Assembly: GCA_030263375.1 (NCBI GenBank)
Contig: SZOV01000021.1
Location: forward strand, 1-38,118
Source: Deltaproteobacteria bacterium PRO3
Lineage (GTDB): Bacteria > UBA10199 > DSSB01
Direction of reading: 5' to 3'
DNA: 38,118 nucleotides
Of this stretch, positions 26,501 through 31,041 are shown one piece after another (the stretch's first letter is position 1; the number at the start of each line of letters is the position of its first letter). The notes under the pieces were generated by a model that saw nothing but the letters and a program-made list of their open reading frames with translations, made no database searches and had not been told where the DNA came from. The translations under genes were made by a program, and so were the position numbers.

Positions 26501-27523
26501 GGGATCGACGCGGAGGATTTAAGCGCCGAAGCCCGCGAGTTGCTGGAGCGGCGGGCGGGCCGGCTGGCGGAACGGCTGGAGCCCCGCGAGGCCGCCGGGC
26601 GGCGCCGCGAGCAGGTGGAGCGGGCGCGGCGTCGTGGCGAGGGCGCGGGGTTGGGCGCCGGCGCGTCTCCCTACCGCGAGTCGGACTTCAAGCCTTACGG
26701 CGAGAAGACGGTCGCCGACCTGCTTCAGGAACGTGGCATTCGGAAGGCGAACCGCGAGGCCTTCTACGACAACAACCCCTGGCGGCGCTATTTCGACCCG
26801 GTGTCGGGCGTCGCCGCGCAGCTGGCCGAGTTGCTGCGCCAGGTCCTGCGGCTGGACGCCGATTTCGACTACCGGGGCCACTATGTCTCCGGACCGCGAC
26901 TCGACGTGCGCAAGGCGGTGGAGACCCTTGTGAAAAACGAAGCCGGGATATTTTCCGAAGGCGACTTAAAGCTCTTCTTGCGAAAGAAGTTTCCCACGCG
27001 GCGTTCCCATAAGTTTGTCCTGCTCCTCGACGAGTCGGGCTCGATGAAGGGTGACTCGCAGGCGCCGGCGCTTCAGGCGGTGGCCCTCTTTCTGCACGTC
27101 CTCGAAGGCCTGCGGGTGGACCACGTGGTGGCGGGCTTCAGCGACACGCCCAACCTCCACAAGGATTTTCAAGACCTGGAAAGGTCGGAGGCGGCAAAAA
27201 ACGCCCTGATGGCCGAGCTGGAGTCGGCGGGTGGCGGCGGCACCAACGACCTGGCGGGCCTCAAACTGGCCGCGGAGCTGCTGGCCGGCCAGGAGGCGGA
27301 GGAGAAGACCGTCATCGTCGTCACCGATGGGATGGGCGTGGACACGACGGCAGCCTATGTGAAGGATCTGGAGGCGGCGGGCGTCAAGGTCGTGGGCGTC
27401 GGGGTCGGCGCGGGAACCGAGTCGGTGACGCGAGTTTACGGAGACCATTACCAAAGCGCGGACTTCCGCGACCTGCCCAAGACCCTGCTGCGGATCTTGG
27501 CCCGGCGGATGCTCGGAGCTTAA
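11510..27523 (+). CDS. Giant midasin-like protein: 6 AAA+ domains, 4 HEAT cassettes, HEGGH domain, VWA/MIDAS (5337 aa)
   Basis: One uninterrupted frame of 16 kb. The ATG at 11510 has a modest GCGGAAG upstream. Residues 1-540 are mostly helical; about 550-770 is an Ala/Gly-rich module shared with the gene at base 1. Three AAA+ pairs follow. The a domains have canonical Walker A GETGTGKN (991, 2144, 4153), Walker B WDEAN (D1062, D2215, D4224) and sensor ATGNPEG (1108, 2261, 4270). The b domains have GPPAxSKS (1336, 2486, 4495) and INEAN/LNEAN with Asn in place of Asp (N1403, N2553, N4562). HEAT cassettes occupy about 1593-2100, 2741-3187, 3198-3600 and 3609-4110. A Gly/Pro linker, HEGGH (4819-4823) with LED at 4847-4849, and a MIDAS domain (DESGS at 5174, T5245, D5273) end the chain. 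The order of AAA ring then MIDAS matches midasin; the individual domains resemble bacterial MoxR/VWA pairs. The likely role is ATP-driven remodelling of a partner bound by the MIDAS. Substrate unknown; no signal peptide. Confidence 0.93.
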   Translation: MPKELTSQHLREMGFHELALFHEHGARAEAEARDPPTPDILRPMETSPFGSANESPQASVSDPNAELRRLLGPLVSPLLRDARGSFDPGKVHANNFEEFRDWLLDQVSVDGIAFNQSLLASYHQVLGKAEHEPLLRRLWAEGRGEKTEDPPPAALRRLTADLIAVSAERFVSSHLNDREGRRRLRGILGDPAQYSREIRADLSKAIAAVGERQGIGGLYAHQSEKQISSWNYFNWGVSDAELREAGRLAEEILTVADEQEARIQGAGTQYHDHPERVRALVSKERTIKPEEIRGIARIEAAHREKADPLSQLRTRLARFWLLAADSDNWRVDNAYSGPTHRLYLMAETERLLSLTENVRDEAGLRWLNGRVQEFLAAPLPAKPGSDFGPLAEAWRWLEHKTVGRGLEELFEAVPEGHKSPYLQLKELSHTWKHSVAMGETLLPEVKIPPPLEGEEVQGDSAELRRAVSHLSSELHKTKHQFWYQYKQHKALSRGASNVASWFGAGDIEDIREANRWIDDCLRRLAGVRAKEDLEEELKGLYRELKKDGRLFAAMEAAEMEGTEQLIGLIQTVAEIAAISLVTQGMGTAGAIANAARAGRAMQGALQTAAGARRIGQGAEALAWASKAEYGMKMGMAISATENAVAFGTGEVRQGPETLLAWGKDSLTTGAAMSLFGPLSMGGGSAQVSRNLGKELFHRYAQQGAKGLGHLAKDTAAETGEELFDAQLRQGLDGHHRALGADQIREITLVSGFGGAQMGALNHGFRILQQKADITIANSRKDSAEDPEAAAPQAFSAAGRQLLLAPMWMFLGAGGPGGLPPGRGETALGKAPDTESHAKRLAAVHARLEPVFAKVGEPLTLRDLLLAGQVTAEMSLKNTALSMEESLRIVYADRFANEEMREEVQKIIRKGVEQEESRDEADRIQGEALSSKYLLAQLSSWNPRLTDGSRNEDPIIFHIPGPESLVFAPSTFKAVQGLAAGILTRTPVYLLGETGTGKNAMLRYLACRTGTPLIRINFNRETDASQLFGHLEIERDEQGNRRVVLRDGRMIRAMRHGAWVVWDEANLASEAFLVAQNDLIQQIQTGKVTVRQGGKLVAIDVHPHFRLFATGNPEGYAGRKATERSFGNRWLKIFVQPMSVEEQQAFLATEYKELSPESAEVIPAALHALKLVLGGEKITIRTLKLVAGRIQEMESESLWERGDAAASPQLTPQGMRACLSAIEAEVLDGLNGEDYQKAVQALAQVLPRGTYEIKDYVSQPPSREEFEAKVGEYAGLLDRGGQEKNQGREQKEDREEPEAQEHEARDWGEFVPVPTFLKYAAKALDSLIRGDHLLIEGPPATSKSSFMRLIGRLSGQEVIEATGSADHSSADMIGMPALDEAGLLIFEEGYFLKALKEGAILVINEANLIPAEVLERLNSVFDDDRMIVVSENGHEAPVKAHPNFRLILTQNPAGMNGGRKRHSPALENKFRKIFIRDAISQEELTLLARESFPALAPAAGEMARFHQEAARTFTGAGVQLTLRDLGHWGLIAAALAQSGTLRPHEALLLGAELAYLSRSADPDLREKLQPEMSRLAADLSGKTFPREDVQEEADPVRQTIRRILADPEVENLQAVYMHFAALQGMNFESWLPRVLRELPEREFEEVLTALQPMKPEDELRLLKESKNHAARTRLLKMLEEADRGICVDVARFLIHMFPSDGEVGSALRARMLGYLEEHGYDAGGAEYAVSILGTVGRGDKKIKQILLEMLSDIDCGVPEGWIADALGNLGIADDGVENGLRNIIDRDHGISGFIAVQALVKLGLADEGETRQFLFEFISNEGDYWDFGEARRGAWKLLDDLGIADEEARERLRMVVVNQRVEIVDRFAAVSRLDKLGRDGEFVRDAVLSMANDLLSEMRDADSRVRESAITGCRHTFLVKAVQQGPIAEALQQGLLERLHDEKESIRFEAATSLVALGLGLEAVEAWLADQFSRQKNWTDKLKAAEMLFRLGRGEEIREEVFRNWREYPYYVFRLWSEFGMADERFQSVLIEALKEDETASAAERFLDQVFPGWDREVQQEFRKYNKILAQELSRKQSEVVEGQGVALAEVERGLPKWQAKGREAEGLAAYIPGEAELFIGGSTAQALQGMVGGILARLPVYLMGETGTGKNAMLRYLAHQTGTPLLRINFNRETDASQLYGHFEIERDAQGRRRVVLRDGKMVQAMRHGAWVIWDEANLASESFLVAQNDLIQQIQTGRVTVRQGGKLVTIDVHPHFRLFATGNPEGYAGRKATERSFGNRWLKIFVRPMSVEEQQAFLATEYKDLSPESAESLPALLHTLKIILGGERVTLRTLKRVAVRIAEAEGKGKDLWEGPATLWVSAGEGRHGGLPLQLSASGMEAYVAALEAEVLDGLNGEDYAKAVQALAQALPRGEQAVSDYLNRPARAEEFFAEAERYRGVAGALPEGPLRRDPHWEDLVPVPTTVKYARKVLDSFRRGDHVLIEGPPALSKSAIPKWLGKLLHQPVIEVTGSPDHSASEMIGMPSLDEAGNLIFQEGYFLKALQEGAILILNEANLIPAEVLERLNSVFDDDKMIVVSENGREAPVKAHPKFRLVLTQNPAGMNGGRKRHSPALENKFRKIFIRDAFSQEELILISRKNFPALSTAAEEMARFHQETARTFAGAGIHLTLRDLRHWGLIATAFTQAGTLPPHEALLLGAELAYLSRSPDPDLREKLQPEISRLAADLTGKNFSRKDFQADPSTAPLREKIKKILEDPKRTSVQEVYETFAREKLCGLDVLLAKALPRDEKVITEILSHLSWPHWVKAEWIERFQIKSGFAFLEQLLAGDPYLDPIYQDSARSAAARALGGLGDERAFPLLARTLGDKKDSVKSAAIEALGTLGDVRAFPDLEKILSDLTRYYRPYRVSAAKALGKLRDKRAIPILKRALKDDNLDVRAAAAEALGELGHKRSFLLLERALEDKFAFVIMRRSVVRAFGKLGDTRAIWRLERVLENKKEDAEVRSAAAEALGELGPKHSFSFLHRALRDSNVSVRNSAARALGKSGDIRAVPLLESVLANEEVEEVRISAAMALVELGHRKTFRFWEQVLRSPYSYPSSRHSAVMALAGLGDSRALPLLKEALEDTAPDVRFSAAEALDKLAPGWDQSFPEAFAALQKMLVDELSRRLDDADERQKKRIKSLLRSLPKWEASETEAADPLRQIIRRLLEDPEATDLGKIYAHFAAEEGLPLDLWLSRVLRGLPQEAFQEMLPGMGRPEGAVIELLSRSKNPAAGDLLLEWLQDEDLAQDAVDGLGRLGLASEAVVRALVEKLRSDGNPVIRMCAAEALGRLGSTEEAVLKALRARLNDEDVDVRMAAARALDEMGFADEAVRDVYSAILEDPRQDEWDLDPIPTLQELQLRLDAAEALARWGNPGRAVPFLLERFQDPQEEEGVKIWAAGALLRWRGRDEDLERFLLNRARYGYSFDSVPAAQVLAGYNLYREEVREALLWQWEGHPGEQGEIIAKALARLGQADEAVRETLLKILGHKDEGEAPYSSLEGNWAAAEALDRLFPGWDQEILVKFQKYQKILAEELSQRLSAVEGPQKIKIESLLRALPKWEAVPPPAPDPQRQVLRRLLQDPELHDPVQLQRALAGEHQVALYVWMGYFMKDAPQEELEAFLDKLPSVTDWKPWPEEWIAQFGLRQGLPYLLRSARLQRWDHRERRCAAIQALGQLGVNNPEVEAVLAGGLKITPVQSGAGLMQTSTDIPRLALRSLRRLGLKSPILQAGIQGLFAAPNSALRREAAEAWVELGLPVPLELSQVLLDRVAWSMGRVEERVDAARALGLLRHAPAAEALRAALTDSEYLVGIAAAEALGRMGLSVEEARRHLLQRLENVSPEVRVAAAQSLAALVWGGEDVERSLIARLKARGFEERRAMAVALGAPQPLSLAARAALLKVLDKDRHFKVRLAAARALSRSPERVPEVESFLEDALHKGDPDDRQEAWEILVSLAWDAPKIEGLLLEAGQDMPWDRAAAARGMAERGIRSEAAKKVLLGALRDEWDAVGFPALRALNQLFPEWDRELKAVAHRARTLIPEELARKQSDVVEATAVELAEIERGLPHWRAQGPGAQGLAAYVPGEAGLFLGGSTAQALKGLVGGILARLPVYLMGETGTGKNAMLRYLAHLTGTPLLRLNFNRETDAAQLYGHFEIERDAEGKRRVVLRDGKMIQAMRHGAWVVWDEANLASEAFLVAQNDLIQQIQAGKVTVRQGGKLVAIEVHPHFRLFATGNPEGYAGRKATERSFGNRWLKIFVQPMPVEEQQAFLATEYKELSPRSAESLPAVLHALKIAMGGERVTLRTLKRVARRIVEVEGRGKDFWEGPATPGVSAGEARHGGLPLQLSALGMEAYVAALEAEVLDGLNGEDYAKAVQALAQALPRGEHVVPDYLNRPIGAEEFFAEVEGDRGAVGAVSERSLQSNAHWEDLVPVPTTVKYAQKVLDSFRRGDHVLIEGPPALSKSAIPKWLGKLLNQPVIEVTGSPDHSASEMIGMPSLDEAGNLIFQEGYFLKALQEGAILILNEANLIPAEVLERLNSVFDDDRMIVVSENGREAPVKAHPKFRLVLTQNPAGMNGGRKRHSLALENKFRKIFIRDAFSQEELEAIVGAALAPGRAPTPPRTQGGGGSSGGPEGPRSPRHRPSPAAHPLPARVSPAMGTARWFAAVALPGVALDSVFERKGKARSSEAPRLPATEQKRLEEKAAAATEEVQARIDAFMSEHGRTLENLGSLAAMKRIRVLVDLTGEVDLAALNLDTGEMWVNPLAAGELSPGQIAAIALHEGGHGAVSRVGDGFFFEKRSRHLLANCLEDPRVNEYALARLPGARGDFASLYEKFFPPTKADPAAKPSPLPPLGELPHEQFALGFLELWANGRVTGRIDLPEVREALESLEPVARRIWGTHPHFYHPQEKEVLAKQNEVYALVREKILPSYERFYQVSLGVLEERLREGHVGEGRPVPGIDAEDLSAEARELLERRAGRLAERLEPREAAGRRREQVERARRRGEGAGLGAGASPYRESDFKPYGEKTVADLLQERGIRKANREAFYDNNPWRRYFDPVSGVAAQLAELLRQVLRLDADFDYRGHYVSGPRLDVRKAVETLVKNEAGIFSEGDLKLFLRKKFPTRRSHKFVLLLDESGSMKGDSQAPALQAVALFLHVLEGLRVDHVVAGFSDTPNLHKDFQDLERSEAAKNALMAELESAGGGGTNDLAGLKLAAELLAGQEAEEKTVIVVTDGMGVDTTAAYVKDLEAAGVKVVGVGVGAGTESVTRVYGDHYQSADFRDLPKTLLRILARRMLGA
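14402..16265 (+). repeat. AAA+ pair 1 coding block
   Basis: This encodes a canonical AAA_5/MoxR-type domain followed, 345 residues on between Walker A motifs, by the GPPATSKS domain and a helical lid. It is the most divergent of the three blocks and lacks the roughly 13-residue insertion present in the linkers of pairs 2 and 3. An Arg-rich RKIFIR near the end of the b domain is a candidate arginine finger. Confidence 0.85.
16286..17810 (+). repeat. HEAT cassette 1 coding block
   Basis: It opens with the cap DPVRQTIRRILADPE and closes with FPGWD through LPKW, the same caps used by the other cassettes. Between them are degenerate HEAT helical repeats. The stretch from about 16650 to 17600 is visibly richer in A/T at third positions than the AAA blocks on both sides. 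Confidence 0.7.
18594..18631. repeat. Imperfect palindrome inside the ORF, copy 1
   Basis: CTGCAGGGGAGGGCAGGC and the opposing GCCTGCCCCTACAG form an imperfect hairpin in the linker between AAA domains 2a and 2b. On the minus strand it begins CTGTAGGGGC, the same core as the intergenic palindrome at 31711. It adds about 13 residues in frame relative to pair 1. Confidence 0.6.
18836..18857. repeat. Perfect 22-bp palindrome inside the ORF
   Basis: GGGGCCCTTC-CC-GAAGGGCCCC, followed by TACGG, so its minus strand also reads GTAGGGGC. It lies in the 2a-2b linker, coding for a short nonconserved stretch. The matching place in pair 3 has only a decayed version. Confidence 0.55.
19733..21070 (+). 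repeat. HEAT cassette 2 coding block
   Basis: This is the clearest HEAT array: about nine repeats of roughly 31-34 residues with the AAxALGxLGD...A...L signature of the PBS-lyase/EZ-HEAT type. The start cap contains WPHWVKAEWIERF, also seen in cassette 4, and the end cap is APGWD through LPKW. Lower GC than the AAA blocks. Confidence 0.8.
21100..22315 (+). repeat. HEAT cassette 3 coding block
   Basis: Begins DPLRQIIRRLLEDPE and ends FPGWD through LPKW. It encodes several HEAT repeats, including AAEALGRLG and AARALDEMG. It directly abuts cassettes 2 and 4, so three cassettes sit in tandem between AAA pairs 2 and 3. Confidence 0.75.
22334..23840 (+). repeat. HEAT cassette 4 coding block
   Basis: Begins DPQRQVLRRLLQDPE and ends FPEWD through LPHW. 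It contains repeats such as AARALGLLR and AAEALGRMG and returns to the high-GC codon usage of the AAA blocks. Confidence 0.75.
23880..25437 (+). repeat. AAA+ pair 3 coding block
   Basis: Near-copy of pair 2 through the b domain, but the helical lid after the b domain is missing. Coding runs straight into a Gly/Ser/Pro-rich linker and then the HEGGH and MIDAS domains. This marks the junction where the AAA ring is joined to its C-terminal effector part. Confidence 0.85.
24621..24658. repeat. Imperfect palindrome inside the ORF, copy 2
   Basis: A 38-bp near-copy of the element at 18594-18631 in the 3a-3b linker, with decayed arm pairing (CTTCAG for CTACAG, GAAGCC for GAGGGC). It was probably copied along with the AAA pair. 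Confidence 0.55.
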
Positions 27524-27554
27524 CTGAGAATCGGCCGCGCGAGCGGGTTTGAAA

Positions 27555-29846
27555 CTAAGAATGTTTGGCGCCGTCGCCCCCCACCACCCGCACCTCCAAG
27601 GGCTTGACCGTGTCGAGGTGCACGTCGCGCTGCGGGTAGGCGATGTTGACCCCCGCCTCGCTGAAGGCGCCTTCGATCATGAAGCGCAGGTCGCTCTCGA
27701 CCAGGCGCCGCTCGAGGGAGTTTTGGATCTTCAGCCAGAAAAACAGATCGAAAACCAGCGAGTCGTTGCCGAAGTCGCTGAACAGGACGATCGGCTCGGG
27801 CGTTTGGAGGACCTTGCCGTGGTCGGAGGCGGCCTTCTTGAGGATGTCGGCCACCTGCCGGGTGTTTGAACCGTAGTCCACGCCGACGCGGATGCTCGAG
27901 CGGATCATGTTGTCGGACAGGGTCCAATTGACGACGGCCTTTTCTAAAAAGGCGCTGTTTGGGACGATCATGTGGATGTTGTTGAAGGTGCGGATCTGCG
28001 TGCTGCGGCCGCCGATCTGCTCGACGACGCCGGCGTTGCCGTCCGTCTCGATGATGTCGCCCACCTTGATCGGGCGCTCGATCAGCAGGATCAGGCCGCT
28101 GATGAAGTTGTTCATCAAATTTTGACTGCCGAAGCCGACCCCGATCGCGACAGCGCCGCCCAGCACCGCGAAGAGCGTCAGCGGCACCCGCACCAGGTGC
28201 AAGGCCGTCAGGACGAAGAGCAGCATGAGGAAATAGAAGGTCAGCTTGCGCAGCGCGGCCGCCACTCCCGGCGTCACGCCGAAGCGCGGCAGGACGCGAT
28301 CGGCCAGCATCCCGCTGAGACGCCTCGCCAGCATGAAACCGAAGACCATCAGGATCACCGCGAAGAAGACCTTGCTGACGGTGATGGGGCTGTCGTCCAC
28401 CGAGGTGAGCTCGTAGTTCCAGACGTGGAGGAAGCGCTCCCAAATCCGGGACATCCGGTCCGAGAAGCTCACTTGGGCGTAACGGGTTTCCTGTTCGGCC
28501 AGGAACTTCTCGTAGAGCTTGCGGGTCAGGGCTAGGGAGGCGAGGTGGTCCTGCATCGTGTCGATGTTTCGCTGGAGGGCCTCCCTTTGCTGCTGCAGCC
28601 AGCGCTTGGCCTCGGGATCGGCTTCGCCCTTGGCGCGGGCCTTCTCCTCATTTTCCACCAGACTGTTCCGCAAGGAGTTGAGCCGCAGATTACTCAGTTC
28701 CTCGTCGCGCCTCAGCTGATCGAGGTATTGCCGGGTCTGCGGCTGCCACGCAGCGATCTCCGGTCGGTCGGTCTTGCCGCTCAACAGACGGTAGCGGCGC
28801 TTCCAAAGCTCCTCCAACTCCTTGAGGCGCTTGAGCCGGTCGTTGAGCAGCTCGCCCTGTTGCTCCAAGGCGGTCTGGGCGAGGCGCTTCGCCTCGACCT
28901 CCTCGATCAGGGCCGGCGCGGGGGAAGCGTTTTCATCGAGGCGTTTCCGGGCTCGGTCGTACTCTTTGGCGGCGGCCTGGAGCTCCTTTTGCTGCCGCTC
29001 CAGGAGCTGGGAGAGTTTTTCCGACTCGGCGTTTAGCAGGTTCAATTCGCGCTTGAGGTCCTCTTCCCCAAATCGGACGCGCTTCTCGAGGTAGGAGATC
29101 TCCAGGGCGTTGAGCGTCTGCTGCTTTTGGAAAAAGACTCGGTAGTTTTTCGCGACCTCGAACTCCAGCTCGCGCAGCGCCAGGCGCAGCTCCGCCTGGC
29201 GGCTCTTGAGCTGGGCCAAGGCGAGGGCGGGCTCGAGGGCCGCTCGCTCCGCGCCGTCCTTGGCCGTCTCGACGGCCTCCTTGGCGCGGCGCCGCTCCTG
29301 CTCGGCGGTCTGGAAATCCTTCTTCGCCTCCTCAGCGGCCTCCTGACGGGATTTGTAGATCTGCTCGCGGTTGCGCTGGTTCTTCTTGGCCTCCACCTCC
29401 TGGCCGCGCAGGCGGTCGAGATTGTTGAAGTCCACGGCGAAATCCTTGGGGAGGGTTCCGCTTTTCCACTGGTTTTCTTCCGACTCCAAGGCCGCGGTGC
29501 GGGCCAGGATTTTTTTCTGCGAGGCGAAGGCTTCCAGCAGGTCGCCGTAGATCAGGTCGAGACTCTCCAGCAGTTGGATCCGATCGTTGAGATAGCGGTT
29601 TTCCACTTGGGGGGCGCTCTCGGCGAGCTGGGAGAGGGACTGCTTGGCCTGCTCCAGCTCTTGGGCATTGCGCTCCTGCTGGGTGCGGACCTCCGCCTCG
29701 GTGAGGGCCTTCTTCTGGGGCGCGGGGGTGGCATTACTACCGTTGCCGCCGGGGAGCAGGGGGTTGTCGAAGGGGAAGGCCGCCTGGCCGGCGGCGGGGC
29801 TCAGCAAGCTGAGCCAAAGGACGAGATGAACCCAAAGACGCTTCAT
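27555..29846 (-). CDS. MscS-family mechanosensitive channel with long periplasmic coiled coil, 763 aa
   Basis: A signal peptide (about 22 residues, ending AAGQA) precedes about 430 residues of charged coiled coil. Then come transmembrane helices near 489-510 and 532-552 and the pore-lining TM3 from about 555 (GGAVAIGVGFGSQNLMNN). The MscS beta domain follows (VGDIIETDGNAGVVEQIGGRST...) and an alpha/beta C-terminus. The size and layout match MscK/MscM-like large members rather than the short MscS. It protects against hypo-osmotic shock in the inner membrane. It lies 22 bp after the upstream PLP-enzyme gene, probably in one operon. No clear Shine-Dalgarno precedes the ATG. The 31-bp convergent gap to the giant gene holds no visible terminator. 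Confidence 0.9.
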   Translation of the reverse strand: MKRLWVHLVLWLSLLSPAAGQAAFPFDNPLLPGGNGSNATPAPQKKALTEAEVRTQQERNAQELEQAKQSLSQLAESAPQVENRYLNDRIQLLESLDLIYGDLLEAFASQKKILARTAALESEENQWKSGTLPKDFAVDFNNLDRLRGQEVEAKKNQRNREQIYKSRQEAAEEAKKDFQTAEQERRRAKEAVETAKDGAERAALEPALALAQLKSRQAELRLALRELEFEVAKNYRVFFQKQQTLNALEISYLEKRVRFGEEDLKRELNLLNAESEKLSQLLERQQKELQAAAKEYDRARKRLDENASPAPALIEEVEAKRLAQTALEQQGELLNDRLKRLKELEELWKRRYRLLSGKTDRPEIAAWQPQTRQYLDQLRRDEELSNLRLNSLRNSLVENEEKARAKGEADPEAKRWLQQQREALQRNIDTMQDHLASLALTRKLYEKFLAEQETRYAQVSFSDRMSRIWERFLHVWNYELTSVDDSPITVSKVFFAVILMVFGFMLARRLSGMLADRVLPRFGVTPGVAAALRKLTFYFLMLLFVLTALHLVRVPLTLFAVLGGAVAIGVGFGSQNLMNNFISGLILLIERPIKVGDIIETDGNAGVVEQIGGRSTQIRTFNNIHMIVPNSAFLEKAVVNWTLSDNMIRSSIRVGVDYGSNTRQVADILKKAASDHGKVLQTPEPIVLFSDFGNDSLVFDLFFWLKIQNSLERRLVESDLRFMIEGAFSEAGVNIAYPQRDVHLDTVKPLEVRVVGGDGAKHS

Positions 29847-29868
29847 AAGAAGGTTTATAGATAGTGGG

Positions 29869-31041
29869 TTAGGACGCGGAATGTCGAATCTTTTTTATCA
29901 GGGCCAGGACGCGGTCCATTTCTTCCATCGTGTTGTAAAAGTGGGGGGAGAGGCGCAGGCCGCGGCGGCGCACCGTGGCGTAGACCCGCTCCGCGTGGAG
30001 GCGGCGCTCCAGGGCGGGCCGGGCCTTGCCCTCCGGATCCCCCGGGAGGCGGAAGCTGACGATCCCGGAGCGCTGGGCCTCGTGGAGGGGGGAGGCCAGT
30101 TCCATCCCCAGCTCCTGCAGGCCCGCGATCAGTCGGTCGGTTAAGGCCAGGATTCGCTGGGCGATGCGCGGGACGCCCGCCTCGAGCAGCAGCTCGACCG
30201 CGGCGCCCAGGCCGTAGATCGACAGTCCGTTGTGGCTGCCCTCCTCGAAGCGCCCGGCGTCGGGGCGCAGCTCGAAGTGGACGCGGTCGAAGTCGAGGGG
30301 CTGGACGACGCTGTTCCAGCCCAAAAGCGCCGGTTCGATCTTTTCGATCAAGGCCTTGCGGACGTAGAGGAGGCCGATGCCCTCGTGGCCGAGCAGCCAC
30401 TTGTGGGCGTCGGCGGCGAGGAAGTCGACCCGGTCGCGGTCCACGTCGAGGGGGAAGGCGCCCAGGCTTTGGATGGCGTCGAGCATGAAATGGATGCCGG
30501 TGTCGCGGCAGAGCCGCCCGATCTCGGCGACGGGGAGGCGGTAGCCGCTCCCGTATTGCACCGAGCTGAGCGAGACGACGCGGGTCTTCTCGGTGATCAG
30601 GCGCTCGAGGTGGCCCAAGTCCAGCTCGGCGCCCCGGGCGGGGATCTTTTTCAGGACGACGCCGGACTTTTCCAGGGCCATCCAGGGGTAGACGTTGCTG
30701 GGGAATTCGGCCTCGCTGATCAGGACCTCGTCGCCCTCGCCCAGGCCCAGCCCGCGCGCGATAAGCGAGAGGCCGTGGGAGGTGTTCTTGACGAAGGCGA
30801 TCTCGCCGGCCTCGGCGCCGATCAGCCGGGCGCAGGTCGCGCGGATCTCCTCGATGCGCTTGTGCCAGCGGGCGGCTTGGGTGTATCCATGCTCGAGGGC
30901 CTCGCGGTTGAAGAGCTCGACCGCCTCGGCGACCCGGCGGCTGATCGGGGCGACGCCGGCGTGGTTGAGATAGATCCAGTCGCGGGTCACGGGAAAGAGC
31001 TTGCGGTAGTTTTCGATCTCTTCGGGCGAGAAGGCCTGCAT
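29869..31041 (-). CDS. Class V PLP-dependent aminotransferase/cysteine desulfurase-like enzyme, 390 aa
   Basis: Fold-type I PLP enzyme. It has LNHAG near the N-terminus (residues 25-29), NTSHGL near residue 86 for phosphate binding, D188 (MLDAIQSLG) for the pyridine nitrogen, and the Schiff-base Lys K214 in DAHKWLLG. Downstream, RFEEGSHN is typical of the isopenicillin-N-epimerase/selenocysteine-lyase-like branch. No SufS/IscS-type catalytic Cys loop is evident, so desulfurase activity is not assured. The start ATG (31041) overlaps the divergent ATG at 31040; an extended start upstream would run through the opposite gene and is rejected. Confidence 0.85.
   Translation of the reverse strand: MQAFSPEEIENYRKLFPVTRDWIYLNHAGVAPISRRVAEAVELFNREALEHGYTQAARWHKRIEEIRATCARLIGAEAGEIAFVKNTSHGLSLIARGLGLGEGDEVLISEAEFPSNVYPWMALEKSGVVLKKIPARGAELDLGHLERLITEKTRVVSLSSVQYGSGYRLPVAEIGRLCRDTGIHFMLDAIQSLGAFPLDVDRDRVDFLAADAHKWLLGHEGIGLLYVRKALIEKIEPALLGWNSVVQPLDFDRVHFELRPDAGRFEEGSHNGLSIYGLGAAVELLLEAGVPRIAQRILALTDRLIAGLQELGMELASPLHEAQRSGIVSFRLPGDPEGKARPALERRLHAERVYATVRRRGLRLSPHFYNTMEEMDRVLALIKKIRHSAS

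Noticed and set aside
11510-27523. Eukaryotic contamination as the source of a midasin-like gene
   Set aside because: The gene is intronless, sits behind a sigma-54 promoter with bacterial ribosome-binding sites and neighbours, shares a module with an adjacent bacterial-type gene, and its AAA domains resemble each other and MoxR-type ATPases more than any midasin domain I recall.
27524-27554. Terminator between the giant gene and the MscS gene
   Set aside because: No stem-loop with a T-run could be found in this short convergent gap.
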